Source: CAZKXU01 sp964556665 (GTDB taxonomy: Bacteria; Bdellovibrionota_C; UBA2361; CAZKXU01). From it: a DNA stretch of 16,738 nt. Location of the stretch: contig CAZKXU010000078.1 of assembly GCA_964556665.1 (NCBI GenBank), positions 1 to 16,738 on the forward strand. The letters run 5' to 3'. Under the pieces are notes generated by a model. The model saw only the letters and a program-made list of their open reading frames with translations, was not told the origin of the DNA and searched no databases. The translations under genes and the position numbers were made by a program. This document shows, piece by piece, positions 7,258-15,107 of this stretch (position 1 is the first letter of the stretch; the number at the start of each line of letters is the position of its first letter).

Positions 7258-7488
7258 TTAATATACTGCAATATTGTAGCAATCAAACCAGGATGCTCTG
7301 TATTTATTTACAGATAGAAAAATCTTATCAGCATAATCCTTGGCATTATAATCAAGCTGCATCTCAGTAATTAACCGCTCTCGTATTCGCTTTAAATAAT
7401 CCCTGGCGACAACGTGAGCGACTCTATAAGAGAGCATTGTACAAACTTCAGGTATAGTAAGTGGTAGATATAATTGTGTTCTCTTCAT
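7258..7488 (-). CDS. Small protein with ribbon-helix-helix antitoxin-like start; possible TA remnant
   Basis: The 76-residue product begins MKRTQLYLPLTIPEV, which resembles the first strand of CopG/RHH antitoxins (MKRTQIYL). It then departs from an RHH pattern. The end, ADKIFLSVNKYRASWFDCYNIAVY, recalls the last helix of PIN toxins (YxLSFWDALIVAAA) but lacks most of that domain. One reading is a decayed antitoxin-toxin locus joined by deletion; another is an unrelated small protein. The ATG at 7488 has AGGA 9 bases upstream. A palindrome (7496-7512) overlaps the ribosome site, as expected for a self-repressing antitoxin. It lies about 100 bases downstream of the ATPase gene on the same strand. 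Function is not assigned. Confidence 0.45.
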   Translation of the reverse strand: MKRTQLYLPLTIPEVCTMLSYRVAHVVARDYLKRIRERLITEMQLDYNAKDYADKIFLSVNKYRASWFDCYNIAVY

Positions 7489-7495
7489 ATATATC

Positions 7496-7512
7496 CTACG
7501 AAATTCTCGTAG
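7496..7512. promoter_or_regulatory. Palindrome overlapping the ribosome site of the RHH-like gene (candidate operator)
   Basis: CTACGA and TCGTAG form a perfect 6-bp inverted repeat separated by AATTC. On the - strand the second arm runs into the AGGA ribosome site of the gene starting at 7488. Its place fits an autoregulatory operator or a translational hairpin. Just upstream, ATGTCTACT occurs three times (7530-7538, 7539-7547, 7549-7557). Confidence 0.4.
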
Positions 7513-7589
7513 TTATTTTATGGGTGTCCATGTCTACTATGTCTACTCATGTCTACTTCCTCCCTGGTCTCAAGCATTGGTTATCTATC

Positions 7590-8912
7590 TCAAAATGTTG
7601 CTCCTGCCAGATATAGTGGTCGGGAGAGTAACTGGGCCGTGCGCGTGCCGATAATGAGCGGTTGATTGATCGGTAGTTCAGTATTGAATCGTATTCCAAA
7701 GTCACTCTTCTTTTCTTCTAAGAATTTATGCATCGAACGTAATGATGAGCCTTTGCCAGACTTGACTTCGATGGGGATAATCTTGCCATTGTTCTCCACA
7801 AGATAATCTAGCTCGGCGTTAGAATTCTTTGCTTCCCGATGCCAGTAGTATAGCTCCGGTTCTCGATATGATGGACGTGAACAGAGAAGTTCTTGACCCA
7901 CAAATTGCTCAGCTAATGACCCTTCGTTGACTGTCATCAGCTGGTCCAATGGGGTTAGTTTTAAACCCAGAATATGCCCCAGTAAAGCGATGTCAAGAAA
8001 TATGAGCTTGAAGTGATCTGCGTTAGCCTCTGCGCCAAGCGGAACGCCATTAGCCGACGAGTGCACTACGGTGCTAATCAGCTTTGCCCAGGCCAATACG
8101 TTAATTGCTTTTCTTACCTCAACAGCGCGATGGTCACGAGAAATGCCAGAATATTTGACTTTGTTCCCAATATTGGCCGCGGTGTATTTAATCGTTGCTC
8201 TTAAAAGCTCGGCTGGCACTTGCGGCTTGTATTTTGAAAAATCATCCTGGATTGTCTGAATAATTGATGCGTGTATTCGCTCAACGCGAAGGAGGTCTTT
8301 AGTCTTTTGCCAGGTGGCGACGGCCTCAGGCATACCCCCAATAAAAAAATATTCTCTCAATAGCCCCAATAGGCGCTCATGAACGACCTTGCTAATCTCT
8401 GTTTTCTCGGCGGAAGTCCGAATGATGTTAGCAAGCTCTTGGCCAGCAACTTCAGATACGAACTCACAATAACTTAGTGGGTGCATATGGAGGTACTCGA
8501 TTCGGCCGACCGGCATAGAATGGGAGAAATCTTTTAGCGCAAATTCTAATAAGGAGCCAGCTGCAATAACATGTAGATCTGGAATCTCTTCGAAAAAGTA
8601 GCGCAGCACAGCTAGAGCCTCGGTACAAGCTTGGATTTCGTCAATGAATAGGAGCGTCTCGCCGGGTACGATCTGAGTTGCTTTAATTAGCGCAATCTCA
8701 GCAACGATCTGCTTAGGGTCTCTATTCTTAAACAGCTGTCGAAGATCGATCTCCTTTTCTAAATCTACAGTTACAACATTTTTAAAATGGTTTTGACCCC
8801 ATGATTCTACTAAATAGGTCTTACCAACCTGCCTAGCTCCACGTACTACAAGTGGTTTTCGATTTATTTCGGTGCGCCAATTAGAGAGGAAAAGATCAGA
8901 TTTTCTGTTCAT
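7590..8912 (-). CDS. AAA_14 / DUF4143 family ATPase
   Basis: This 440-residue protein is a standard member of the AAA_14-DUF4143 family, which is common in defence and accessory islands and whose role is not established. It has Walker A GARQVGKT (about 25-32), Walker B LLFIDEIQ with the following ACTEALAVLRYFFEE (about 88-110), sensor-like VIAAGSLLEFAL, and the family blocks GRIEYLHMHPLSYCEF and REYFFIGGMPEAV. The C-terminal DUF4143 nuclease-like module is NAELDYLVENNGKIIPIEVKSGKGSSLRS, a D...E-x-K arrangement like PD-(D/E)XK folds. The length is typical and no key residue is missing. The frame extends to a TTG at 8918, but the ATG at 8912 (MNRKSDLF) is preferred. Upstream is very AT-rich with overlapping TATAAT boxes. 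Confidence 0.93.
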   Translation of the reverse strand: MNRKSDLFLSNWRTEINRKPLVVRGARQVGKTYLVESWGQNHFKNVVTVDLEKEIDLRQLFKNRDPKQIVAEIALIKATQIVPGETLLFIDEIQACTEALAVLRYFFEEIPDLHVIAAGSLLEFALKDFSHSMPVGRIEYLHMHPLSYCEFVSEVAGQELANIIRTSAEKTEISKVVHERLLGLLREYFFIGGMPEAVATWQKTKDLLRVERIHASIIQTIQDDFSKYKPQVPAELLRATIKYTAANIGNKVKYSGISRDHRAVEVRKAINVLAWAKLISTVVHSSANGVPLGAEANADHFKLIFLDIALLGHILGLKLTPLDQLMTVNEGSLAEQFVGQELLCSRPSYREPELYYWHREAKNSNAELDYLVENNGKIIPIEVKSGKGSSLRSMHKFLEEKKSDFGIRFNTELPINQPLIIGTRTAQLLSRPLYLAGATF

Positions 8913-9104
8913 ATACAATAGGAAAATATTATATTATATGACTTTTTACAAGGCTAATTGAATTTAATGTGTAATATCTGATAGTTAACCATGTGATGTG
9001 GCATGCTAATATTGCGGAATTATAGCTAATAATAGATCAGAATTTGGAGCCAGGCGGCTCTAGTTATAAAGTAGTTCATATGTAGGCAAGTATGAGGAAA
9101 AAGG

Positions 9105-9422
9105 TTAGTTAGGCCTTCGCGTCCAACGGCGCTGTGATTCTAAGGCACGCGCAAAGCTTATAATTTTCCGGATCAGGGAAAGGTAGTATGAGAAGGCTCC
9201 CGATCCTCTACTCTGCTCAATTAATCCATAAAGCGCATGTTCATATGGTCGCTTAGAATTACTATTATTTATAATTTTGAGATCTAATTTACGGAGCCGT
9301 GGAGCCGCCACTAACACCAATAACGAAGCCTCGGTTTCTAGTCCTGCCGCCAGATCCGCGATGCCACGCTCTACTATTTTAGCACCTGGGAGATTCTCTA
9401 GCATCGCATCACTTGGAATCAT
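9105..9422 (-). CDS. Small conserved partner of the nucleotidyltransferase
   Basis: The 105-residue product belongs, by my recollection of the pattern LxGAKxVExGIADLAAGxETxxSLLVxxxAPRLRxL, to a short protein type found next to DUF6036-style nucleotidyltransferases. The rest reads YEHALYGLIEQSRGSGAFSYYLSLIRKIISFARAL, all helical. It starts inside the end of the nucleotidyltransferase gene (14-base overlap), with AAGGAG 7 bases before the ATG at 9422, so the two are translationally coupled. The pair resembles a toxin-antitoxin arrangement, but which protein would be antitoxin is not visible. A second Met (residue 7) is a possible start. Confidence 0.75.
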   Translation of the reverse strand: MIPSDAMLENLPGAKIVERGIADLAAGLETEASLLVLVAAPRLRKLDLKIINNSNSKRPYEHALYGLIEQSRGSGAFSYYLSLIRKIISFARALESQRRWTRRPN

Positions 9423-9936
9423 TTACAAACTCCTTAACACGCCGCTCAAACTCCGTAGCATCTATCGCGGGAAACCTCTGCAAGTCAGGAATTATTTTAA
9501 TAAACAATTTAAGTAGCTCGATTTTGTTAACGTGCCCACGATCAACTAGCGCTTGTACATCCAGTAGGTCTTGATCATGTCCACGCTCAAGCTTAGATAA
9601 TAACTGTGCATAGAAATCATAGTGACGGAACTCGACTTTACCAACACGCTTAATCAAGAGACTTCGATCCTTCCAGCCAGGTAGAGCAGGAATAAACTGA
9701 TCCGGCGCAGCTAATTCAACATTAAGATTCAACTCCTCCTTTAAATTCTGAATCTGTGCAAACACCCCTATAGGCTCAGGATCTAATTTTATATCAACAT
9801 CTATGGTTTGCTGCCGTATGCCCAACAAAAGTGCAGTAGAGCCTCCAGTTAGATAAACAGTACCCGGCCCTTTAGCCTCAGCTCCAAGCCTCTGCATGAA
9901 TTTTTCTAAATTCTCTAGATTAACCGACCTTCTCAT
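9409..9936 (-). CDS. Nucleotidyltransferase (DUF6036 / AbiEii-like, MNT fold)
   Basis: The 175-residue protein shows the minimal nucleotidyltransferase signature VYLTGGSTALLLGIRQQTIDVDIKL (about 27-50; split for reading at TID), with GGS at 31-33 and the metal-binding pair D46-x-D48. A third acidic strand probably lies in KVEFRHYDFY near residue 107. The C-terminal helical part, LLSKLERGHDQDLLDVQALVDRG, carries the KxxRGxxxDxxDVxxL block typical of DUF6036 and AbiEii-type proteins that act as toxins or regulate partners by nucleotide transfer. It is the first gene of a two-gene unit that overlaps the small protein after it. The ATG at 9936 has no strong Shine-Dalgarno. Substrate and toxicity are inferred by family only. 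Confidence 0.85.
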   Translation of the reverse strand: MRRSVNLENLEKFMQRLGAEAKGPGTVYLTGGSTALLLGIRQQTIDVDIKLDPEPIGVFAQIQNLKEELNLNVELAAPDQFIPALPGWKDRSLLIKRVGKVEFRHYDFYAQLLSKLERGHDQDLLDVQALVDRGHVNKIELLKLFIKIIPDLQRFPAIDATEFERRVKEFVNDSK

Positions 9937-10073
9937 AGCAATAGGGTAGCTTAATTTTTTAGACTAGGCAATTTCTACACCTGTATACCTTAGCAAACTT
10001 TAAGCGAATTTAGTAAGAATAAAACTACTCCTACCCTTGAATCTATACCTTTTAGTACTTATATGAAAACTCT

Positions 10074-11603
10074 ATGAAGACAGCGGAAGCATACCCAGAA
10101 ACTCCAATAACATCCAAGCACACCTTCACCAAAGGTGCCACACCAATTCTTAAAGATGCCTCATTCTCTCCCACTAACATTCAGCTCACCGAGGTGCGTG
10201 CACTGGAGCAAACACAGCCATCATCTCGTCAGGTAGTAGTTGGATTTAAAGACCCCTTTATGTTGGTTGATGCTCTTGGACGCCTGGAGTTTAAGAAAAC
10301 TACGGCTGAGAACAGCAGGAGGATCTCAGAGGTGTTAGCGGATTCAAGATCGTATTTTGATTTATCGAACCTCGCGATCAGCACGGGAGGATTCAAGGTT
10401 AGCAAGATTCTTTATCCAGAGGCGTTACTTAACCTCCTAAACTATGCAGACCGCAGTAATATACCGTTTACAGCCACTTTCGGGGGCACAGATACCCCTC
10501 CGGTCAAAAATGCGGCTGAGATCATAGTAAGATACGCAAAAGGTGTATTAGATGAGTTAAGGCACCACCGTATCTTAGAAAGTACAAAGATACTACGGAT
10601 CGAATCTGACGGGCTACAAAGAGTTACCGAGGTTGATACAATGCAAAATGCTCCGCATAGCGGTGAGCGAGCACTTCATTGGATCGACATTCAACTTAAG
10701 CCTGGCTCAAGCCCGGAACTTTTAGATCTGACGCGCTCACTTTTTGTAGCAACACATGAGTTTGCGGCATTGCCCAAAGAGGGCTCACTTGAGGATTGGA
10801 ATATCGCCGTCAGACGCTTTAGAACACATAAATCACTAAAACTTAGCACTCTTTCTCTTGCTGCTGATGGTACCTATGGATTAGAGGAGTCACCAATCTC
10901 CGTATCACTAGGAGATAAATTTGCAGTAACAGCGCATGCCGGGCCAAACCGCAGTATCGCCGCTCGTCAACTTGATTTCGCAATAAAGGGTCCTGAGACG
11001 ATGTCAGATTCTGGGTGCATCTTACATAGACTGTTAGAAGATACAGCCGCATCGATACATAGTGTACTTAAGGAGTTAACAGACGGCATTGTTAAGGTCT
11101 TTGAACAGGTTAAGACTGCTAAACTAAGTGATCAGGATAAGAAACTTACCGCAACTCCGTTAAGAGAGACCTTTGCCAAGTTTAATAGGCATCTTCTTGA
11201 GCTCTCATCGACTTTGAACACAATTCTAGGCAATGAAAAGATCTTTGGCTCACGCGACGGCCCATCGGTCCTACAGCTACAGTCATTTATTGCCCAGATC
11301 AATCACTGGCAGCATGCTCTTGACCAAAACATAGCATTGTATAGGGATGCGATGGTGGAACACGATCGCTGGATAGAAAAAGAGCGTAAAGCATTGGAAG
11401 AGCGGAAATTCTCAATAGTGAGCTTATTTGCTTACGGCTTAGCCGCCTTAAAGACAGCTGAGTTTATAATTCCTTATCTTCCGACCGTTAATTTATTAAT
11501 GAAGCAGATATTGGCCGGAGCAGTCTTTCTTATAGGTGCTGGTTACTATCCGCTAAAAATTTGGCGGAAGCGTAGGCAGCGTCTAAATGAAATGGCAAGC
11601 TAA
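10074..11603 (+). CDS. Unknown 509-residue protein with two C-terminal membrane segments
   Basis: No family is recognised. There is no N-terminal signal. The first 330 residues look globular and mixed alpha/beta (VVVGFKDPFMLVDALGRLEF, ALHWIDIQLKPGSSPELLDLTRSLFVATHEF). Residues 320-440 are long helices with coiled-coil character (LLEDTAASIHSVLKELTDGI to RWIEKERKALEERKF). Two hydrophobic segments follow at about 446-470 and 474-497, then a basic tail WRKRRQRLNEMAS. The protein is probably anchored in the inner membrane by its end, with the large N-terminal part in the cytosol. A five-codon ORF, ATG-AAA-ACT-CTA-TGA (10063-10077), overlaps the start as ATGA. No Shine-Dalgarno is seen. The gene is divergent from the nucleotidyltransferase pair and is followed by hairpin DNA. 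Confidence 0.8.
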   Translation: MKTAEAYPETPITSKHTFTKGATPILKDASFSPTNIQLTEVRALEQTQPSSRQVVVGFKDPFMLVDALGRLEFKKTTAENSRRISEVLADSRSYFDLSNLAISTGGFKVSKILYPEALLNLLNYADRSNIPFTATFGGTDTPPVKNAAEIIVRYAKGVLDELRHHRILESTKILRIESDGLQRVTEVDTMQNAPHSGERALHWIDIQLKPGSSPELLDLTRSLFVATHEFAALPKEGSLEDWNIAVRRFRTHKSLKLSTLSLAADGTYGLEESPISVSLGDKFAVTAHAGPNRSIAARQLDFAIKGPETMSDSGCILHRLLEDTAASIHSVLKELTDGIVKVFEQVKTAKLSDQDKKLTATPLRETFAKFNRHLLELSSTLNTILGNEKIFGSRDGPSVLQLQSFIAQINHWQHALDQNIALYRDAMVEHDRWIEKERKALEERKFSIVSLFAYGLAALKTAEFIIPYLPTVNLLMKQILAGAVFLIGAGYYPLKIWRKRRQRLNEMAS

Positions 11604-11620
11604 AGAGTTTTCTACTGGGA

Positions 11621-11715
11621 GCGCGACGCGCACTTAGCGGTGCAGTGCACTGCTAAGAGGCAACCTAAGATTAATTCTTGCAAAGCAAGCTTCAACAAGT
11701 CCACGCAAAGCGTGG
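11621..11715. repeat. Cluster of four small hairpins
   Basis: Four inverted repeats follow each other: GCGCG-A-CGCGC (11621-11631), CTTAGCGGTGCA against TGCACTGCTAAG (11633-11644 and 11646-11657, one G:T pair), CTTGC-AAA-GCAAG (11677-11689) and CCACGC-AAA-GCGTGG (11701-11715). The last two share the AAA loop. They lie between two convergent genes and may help end transcription, but no T-run follows. Confidence 0.7.
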
Positions 11716-11846
11716 TCTTACCTGTAAACAAATTAACTGCCACTACGTTGCGAGTTGGGCTAAGTTTCGTGCGGACTTATAGAAGCTAATTCGCATGCAT
11801 GTCCTAGTTCGTTGGGCCTCATGACCGGGTGACTTCAAAGTTTTTG

Positions 11847-12440
11847 TTAGGCAGCTTCCATTCTATTCCTTGGTGGATATACCTCCAGAAAAGCCTCTCT
11901 TATTAAACTAGCTGCGTTACGAGGTACCTCACTAAGATCTAGACTGTAGTGACCTATCACGTCATCCTCCACAATGCGTCGATAAGCCCTGTAACTATGT
12001 TGTGTATGAAGTGTAATGGAGAAATAATGTTCGTCATCAGCGAGACCGTGGGTATCACGCCCCCCATCTAAAAATCTACGAACATGTCCATCTGAACTAG
12101 CAACCGCGTCAACGGTAAACGCCGAGTCACTCTGCCTTCGACTTCTACCAGAATTTTTAAATGCCGGCGAGTCAAATAATTTTAAATTTGCATTAAAAAT
12201 TGCACCCCGCTTGCTATCTCTTACAACGAAGGTACCAAACCCTATAATAGTAGATAGAGGTATGAGGCTATACAAACCCATCCACCAAAATTTATTTTCC
12301 GGAGCGGGCTTCGCCAACTGCTCACCTTCCACAAACATTGCAGCATTTCCCCTCGCATCTTCTGGGAAAGAGGCATGCATTAAACTGGTAGCAACGGTCA
12401 TAGCTGCCGCTCTAAGAAATGTAGGTTTATGAACAATCAT
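11847..12440 (-). CDS. Exported or membrane protein of unknown function
   Basis: The 197-residue product starts with a hydrophobic N-terminus (about 9-23, TFLRAAAMTVATSLMHA) that could be a signal peptide or first membrane helix, and has a second hydrophobic segment at about 52-72 (WWMGLYSLIPLSTIIGFGTFVV). The remaining 125 residues are polar and rich in Ser, Arg, Asp and His, ending with REAFLEVYPPRNRMEAA. No family is recognised. A GAAGGAG sequence lies 14 bases before the ATG at 12440, longer than ideal. No better in-frame start was found. The gene is convergent with the membrane-anchored protein gene at 10074 and divergent from pgeF across the large palindrome. Confidence 0.62.
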   Translation of the reverse strand: MIVHKPTFLRAAAMTVATSLMHASFPEDARGNAAMFVEGEQLAKPAPENKFWWMGLYSLIPLSTIIGFGTFVVRDSKRGAIFNANLKLFDSPAFKNSGRSRRQSDSAFTVDAVASSDGHVRRFLDGGRDTHGLADDEHYFSITLHTQHSYRAYRRIVEDDVIGHYSLDLSEVPRNAASLIREAFLEVYPPRNRMEAA

Positions 12441-12525
12441 GGCTATATTTATAACTCCTTCCTCGCCTTTCGTAAAGCCTCCACTAAAGCATCCCTAATG
12501 TAGTAACGAACGACGTCTAGTAGGC

Positions 12526-12707
12526 CTAGCCGCCATTTCTCATAAGCCTCCTACTGCGAAGGCAGATCTGCATGAAATTACTTCGGATTTTTTGAAAATA
12601 CGATCTCGCTGGGCTACAGCCCAGCTTCGCCCGTATTTTCAAAAAATCCTCGTCCTTTCAAGCACCTCTGCCTTCTCGCTACGGAGTTTATGAGAAATGC
12701 CGGCTAG
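12526..12707. repeat. 182-bp imperfect palindrome in a divergent intergenic region
   Basis: Two 90-base arms match around a centre at 12616/12617. Blocks from outside in are CTAGCCGCCATTTCTC (12526-12541) against 12692-12707 with one mismatch, CATAA against TTATG, GAAGGCAGA (near 12558) against TCTGCCTTC, an 18-bp perfect block GGATTTTTTGAAAATACG (12585-12602 against 12632-12649), and the core GCTGGGCT-AC-AGCCCAGC (12608-12625). The rest of gene-free 12441-12805 shows nothing further that I can support. Confidence 0.92.
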
Positions 12708-12805
12708 CGCTGGAGCTCCTCGATCCAGCACGTGAGTGAGCGGTATCACTATCCTTACTCTTGACCCACTCGGCTACTCAATATATTAGAAACTTAAGGA
12801 TTTTT

Positions 12806-13462
12806 GTGGACTTATTTAAATCAACGATTACAGATCTCGGCCATGGTCTTGTATTTAAACCATGGCTAAAGGATGGAATTAGCCATGGGTTTGGCATCCT
12901 GGGAACAGCCGAGCGGATCTCAAGAGTTCAGCTGCTGAACCAGATTCATGGCACAAGACTAATCCATGCCACTCACGATCAAAATGACCGTAAAGCTGAT
13001 GGATGGCTGATTGACTGTTCAACAGCTAGTAAATTTTGGGGTCTTAAAACAGCTGATTGCTTACCGATTATAATGCGCGGGCTAGGACCAAGCCGTACAT
13101 ATTACACAGCTGTCCATGCTGGCTGGCGTGGATTGGCGGCAGGTATTCAGCTGCAAGCGGTTGAATGGCTCAGGTCCAATGGTGCACAAAAAATCGAAGT
13201 TGTGGCTGGGCCGGCTGCTGAGGCCTGTTGTTATCAGGTAGGTGAGGAGGTAGTTCGCGCGCTCGGGGAGACAGTAGAGATTCGTAAGGCAAATGGCAGC
13301 AATTATCTATCGATGAGTGGTAGTTTAATTAGATCCCTTAGAGCTGAAAGCGATGTTTCCGTATATCCCTGTCAGCTTTGCACAATCTGCAATCTGCAAT
13401 TTAGCTCACATCGTCGAAGCAAGGGAGGAGAGGCAAGGGATCTGGCTTTTGTCCTAAGTTAA
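12806..13462 (+). CDS. pgeF: Laccase-domain protein, peptidoglycan editing factor PgeF (YfiH/YlmD family)
   Basis: Members of this family are zinc/copper enzymes; E. coli YfiH (PgeF) protects cell-wall synthesis from UDP-MurNAc wrongly loaded with L-Ser, and some act on purine nucleosides. The metal site can be followed as LLNQIHG, the LKTADCLPIIMRG block, and AVHAGWRGLAAGI, supplying His, Cys and His. Further family blocks are VVAGPAAEACCYQVGEEVV, CTICN and FSSHRRSKGGEARDLAFVL. GTG at 12806 is chosen as start because TTAAGGA stands 5 bases before it. The frame itself extends to a TTG at 12761 with no ribosome site. The result is 218 residues, slightly short for the family. The gene stands alone and is convergent with the lipoprotein gene. 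Confidence 0.9.
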   Translation: MDLFKSTITDLGHGLVFKPWLKDGISHGFGILGTAERISRVQLLNQIHGTRLIHATHDQNDRKADGWLIDCSTASKFWGLKTADCLPIIMRGLGPSRTYYTAVHAGWRGLAAGIQLQAVEWLRSNGAQKIEVVAGPAAEACCYQVGEEVVRALGETVEIRKANGSNYLSMSGSLIRSLRAESDVSVYPCQLCTICNLQFSSHRRSKGGEARDLAFVLS

Positions 13463-13547
13463 GGTTGAATTCAATAGGCTGTCCTTAAACTAACTGAGAC
13501 ATTCAGCCTAAGGTAACCGCATTGGTAAGTAACTGCGTAAAATACCA

Positions 13548-13925
13548 TTATTGCAACAACTCAATGCGCTTAACTTCGCCGGAGTCTTTATTGGATACAA
13601 CTTTTAATCCAACATGCTCCTCTTTATTCATACTGCCCTCAATTGGAGTGCCAACTACTTCCCAAAGTCCAATTGTTGCCACATCTAAAACACCATGCAT
13701 TAGTGCGCGTCCGGCTGAACCGGTGGCTTTTCTGACTTTATATGTTTCAATCAGCTCATCACCTACAACAGGATCTGTGCTGACCAAGGTGGCACCACTT
13801 GCATGAACACAGCCGCGCGTTTTGCATGCACTCACATCCGCGACATCAACCCCCTCCTTCTTTGAAGCCATGTAAACCGAGCAAGCTGAAAGTGAAGTTA
13901 ATAATAGTAATAAAAGCCTATACAT
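13548..13925 (-). CDS. Small lipoprotein of unknown function
   Basis: The 125-residue product begins MYRLLLLLLTSLSAC, a lipoprotein signal with lipobox LSAC, so the mature protein starts at Cys15 and is membrane-anchored by lipid. The frame extends to a TTG at 13949, but the ATG at 13925 is preferred because GAGGA stands 6 bases before it. The mature part has two more cysteines (CKTRGCVHA) and a Gly/Ala-rich block, GSAGRALMHGVLDVATIGLWEVVGTPIEG, with an alternating small-residue pattern seen in Gly-zipper lipoproteins. No specific function is suggested. It is convergent with pgeF and divergent from the glycosidase gene across an AT-rich 115-base region. Confidence 0.82.
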   Translation of the reverse strand: MYRLLLLLLTSLSACSVYMASKKEGVDVADVSACKTRGCVHASGATLVSTDPVVGDELIETYKVRKATGSAGRALMHGVLDVATIGLWEVVGTPIEGSMNKEEHVGLKVVSNKDSGEVKRIELLQ

Positions 13926-14064
13926 AAGAGTCCTCAAGTAAGTTAACAATTTAATTGATCATACTTTATTTAATTATAATTATCTAGATTTCTGTTACGC
14001 AGCATAATCCTAGCAAAATATAATAAATTTTGTTAGCCTAGCCAGATGACTTTAAGGAGTTTAT

Positions 14065-15066
14065 ATGTTCAAACTATTAGCGCTTATCTCTCTATTGTTT
14101 ATTGCTGCCTGTGGTGGAAGCTCATTAAGTGACATAATTGAAGCAATTGAGGAGCCGGATCGAAAGCAGATTGACACCTCTATTGTTGGAGTTAATGCCT
14201 TTGTAAATGATGATAATTTTGGAGGTAAAGCAGCTCAGTTTCGGGAGATTCGTGACACCTTACGACTTAACTATGTACGCGTACTCTTTAACTGGAGTGA
14301 TTCCGAACAAGCCACTTCAAGTTCTAAATTAAACTTTGAGCTATACGACCTTATAATAGACGCTCTACCAAGTAACATGGAGGCCTTGGTGGTGCTGAGT
14401 GATCTGCCAAGTTGGATGACTAGCAGCAACAATTGGGTTGGCGGCAATCCACGCACCACATTTGTTCAAAACTTTGTCAAAGAGGTGGCCACTCATTATG
14501 CATCAAACCCAAGGGTCGTCGGTTTTCAAATTTGGAATGAACCGAATCAAGATATCAATCCAGACAATACCACTTTGGGAATTGCAGACAACCCCGAAAA
14601 CTATGTAGAGATGTTAGGTGCAGCTTTTAGCGTTATTAGGGATGTTGCTCCTGGCAAACTTGTTTTGAATGCTGCAACAACCGCAATCAATCAGGATTTT
14701 CCGGAAACTGTTAATTACAACCGCAAAATGCGTGATGCAGGCGCACAAAACTTTGTCGATAAATGGGCGATTCATTATTACGGGAAGCAGTTTGAAAATG
14801 TAGTTCGAAATGATGGCATTGAAGATTTTCTGGATGGCCTTACTAAAGGCGTATGGGTAACCGAATCTGGGAATCAGGGAGTTAATAGTCAACTAGCTTA
14901 CGTAGAGCAGGTCTGGCCATATTTAAGGGAGAAGGCTCCTAATATAGAAAGATTTTACTACTATCAGTTTGCTGAAAATACACCGGCTGCATCAACTTAT
15001 GGGTTAAGGAATTTAACAGCGGGTCTATTGTTGTCTGATTTATATGTTTGGTTACGAGATAGGTAA
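14065..15066 (+). CDS. Lipoprotein glycoside hydrolase, clan GH-A (TIM barrel)
   Basis: The 333-residue protein has a lipoprotein signal, MFKLLALISLLFIAAC, with modified Cys16, then a short linker and a (beta/alpha)8 glycosidase. Typical clan GH-A blocks are LRLNYVRVLFNWSD, VVLSDLPSWM, VGFQIWNEPNQD with the acid/base Glu159, KWAIHYYG, and GVWVTESGNQG with the nucleophile Glu267 on strand 7, then FYYYQFAEN. The pattern is nearest GH39/GH5-like cellulase-fold enzymes, but family and substrate cannot be fixed by eye. It probably acts at the cell surface or in the periplasm. AAGGAG lies 7 bases before the ATG. The nearby hairpin train separates it from convergent cinA. Confidence 0.85.
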   Translation: MFKLLALISLLFIAACGGSSLSDIIEAIEEPDRKQIDTSIVGVNAFVNDDNFGGKAAQFREIRDTLRLNYVRVLFNWSDSEQATSSSKLNFELYDLIIDALPSNMEALVVLSDLPSWMTSSNNWVGGNPRTTFVQNFVKEVATHYASNPRVVGFQIWNEPNQDINPDNTTLGIADNPENYVEMLGAAFSVIRDVAPGKLVLNAATTAINQDFPETVNYNRKMRDAGAQNFVDKWAIHYYGKQFENVVRNDGIEDFLDGLTKGVWVTESGNQGVNSQLAYVEQVWPYLREKAPNIERFYYYQFAENTPAASTYGLRNLTAGLLLSDLYVWLRDR

Positions 15067-15107
15067 CCGATCAGAACATGATAGTCGAAACTACTGGGAA
15101 TTGGTAT

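Noticed and set aside
8013..8259. Two + strand frames inside the ATPase gene
   Set aside because: Shadows of the clearly coding - strand ATPase.
9047..9060. Hairpin GAGCC-AGGC-GGCTC downstream of the nucleotidyltransferase pair
   Set aside because: Short stem, not followed by T residues; possible but unsupported terminator.
11754..11852. Three GTTGGGC/GTTAGGC heptamers like integron attC cores
   Set aside because: All point the same way with no paired RYYYAAC partner at attC spacing, and no integrase gene is present.
13476..13509. AGGCTG/CAGCCT inverted repeat between pgeF and the lipoprotein gene
   Set aside because: 6-bp stem with a 22-base loop and no T-run.
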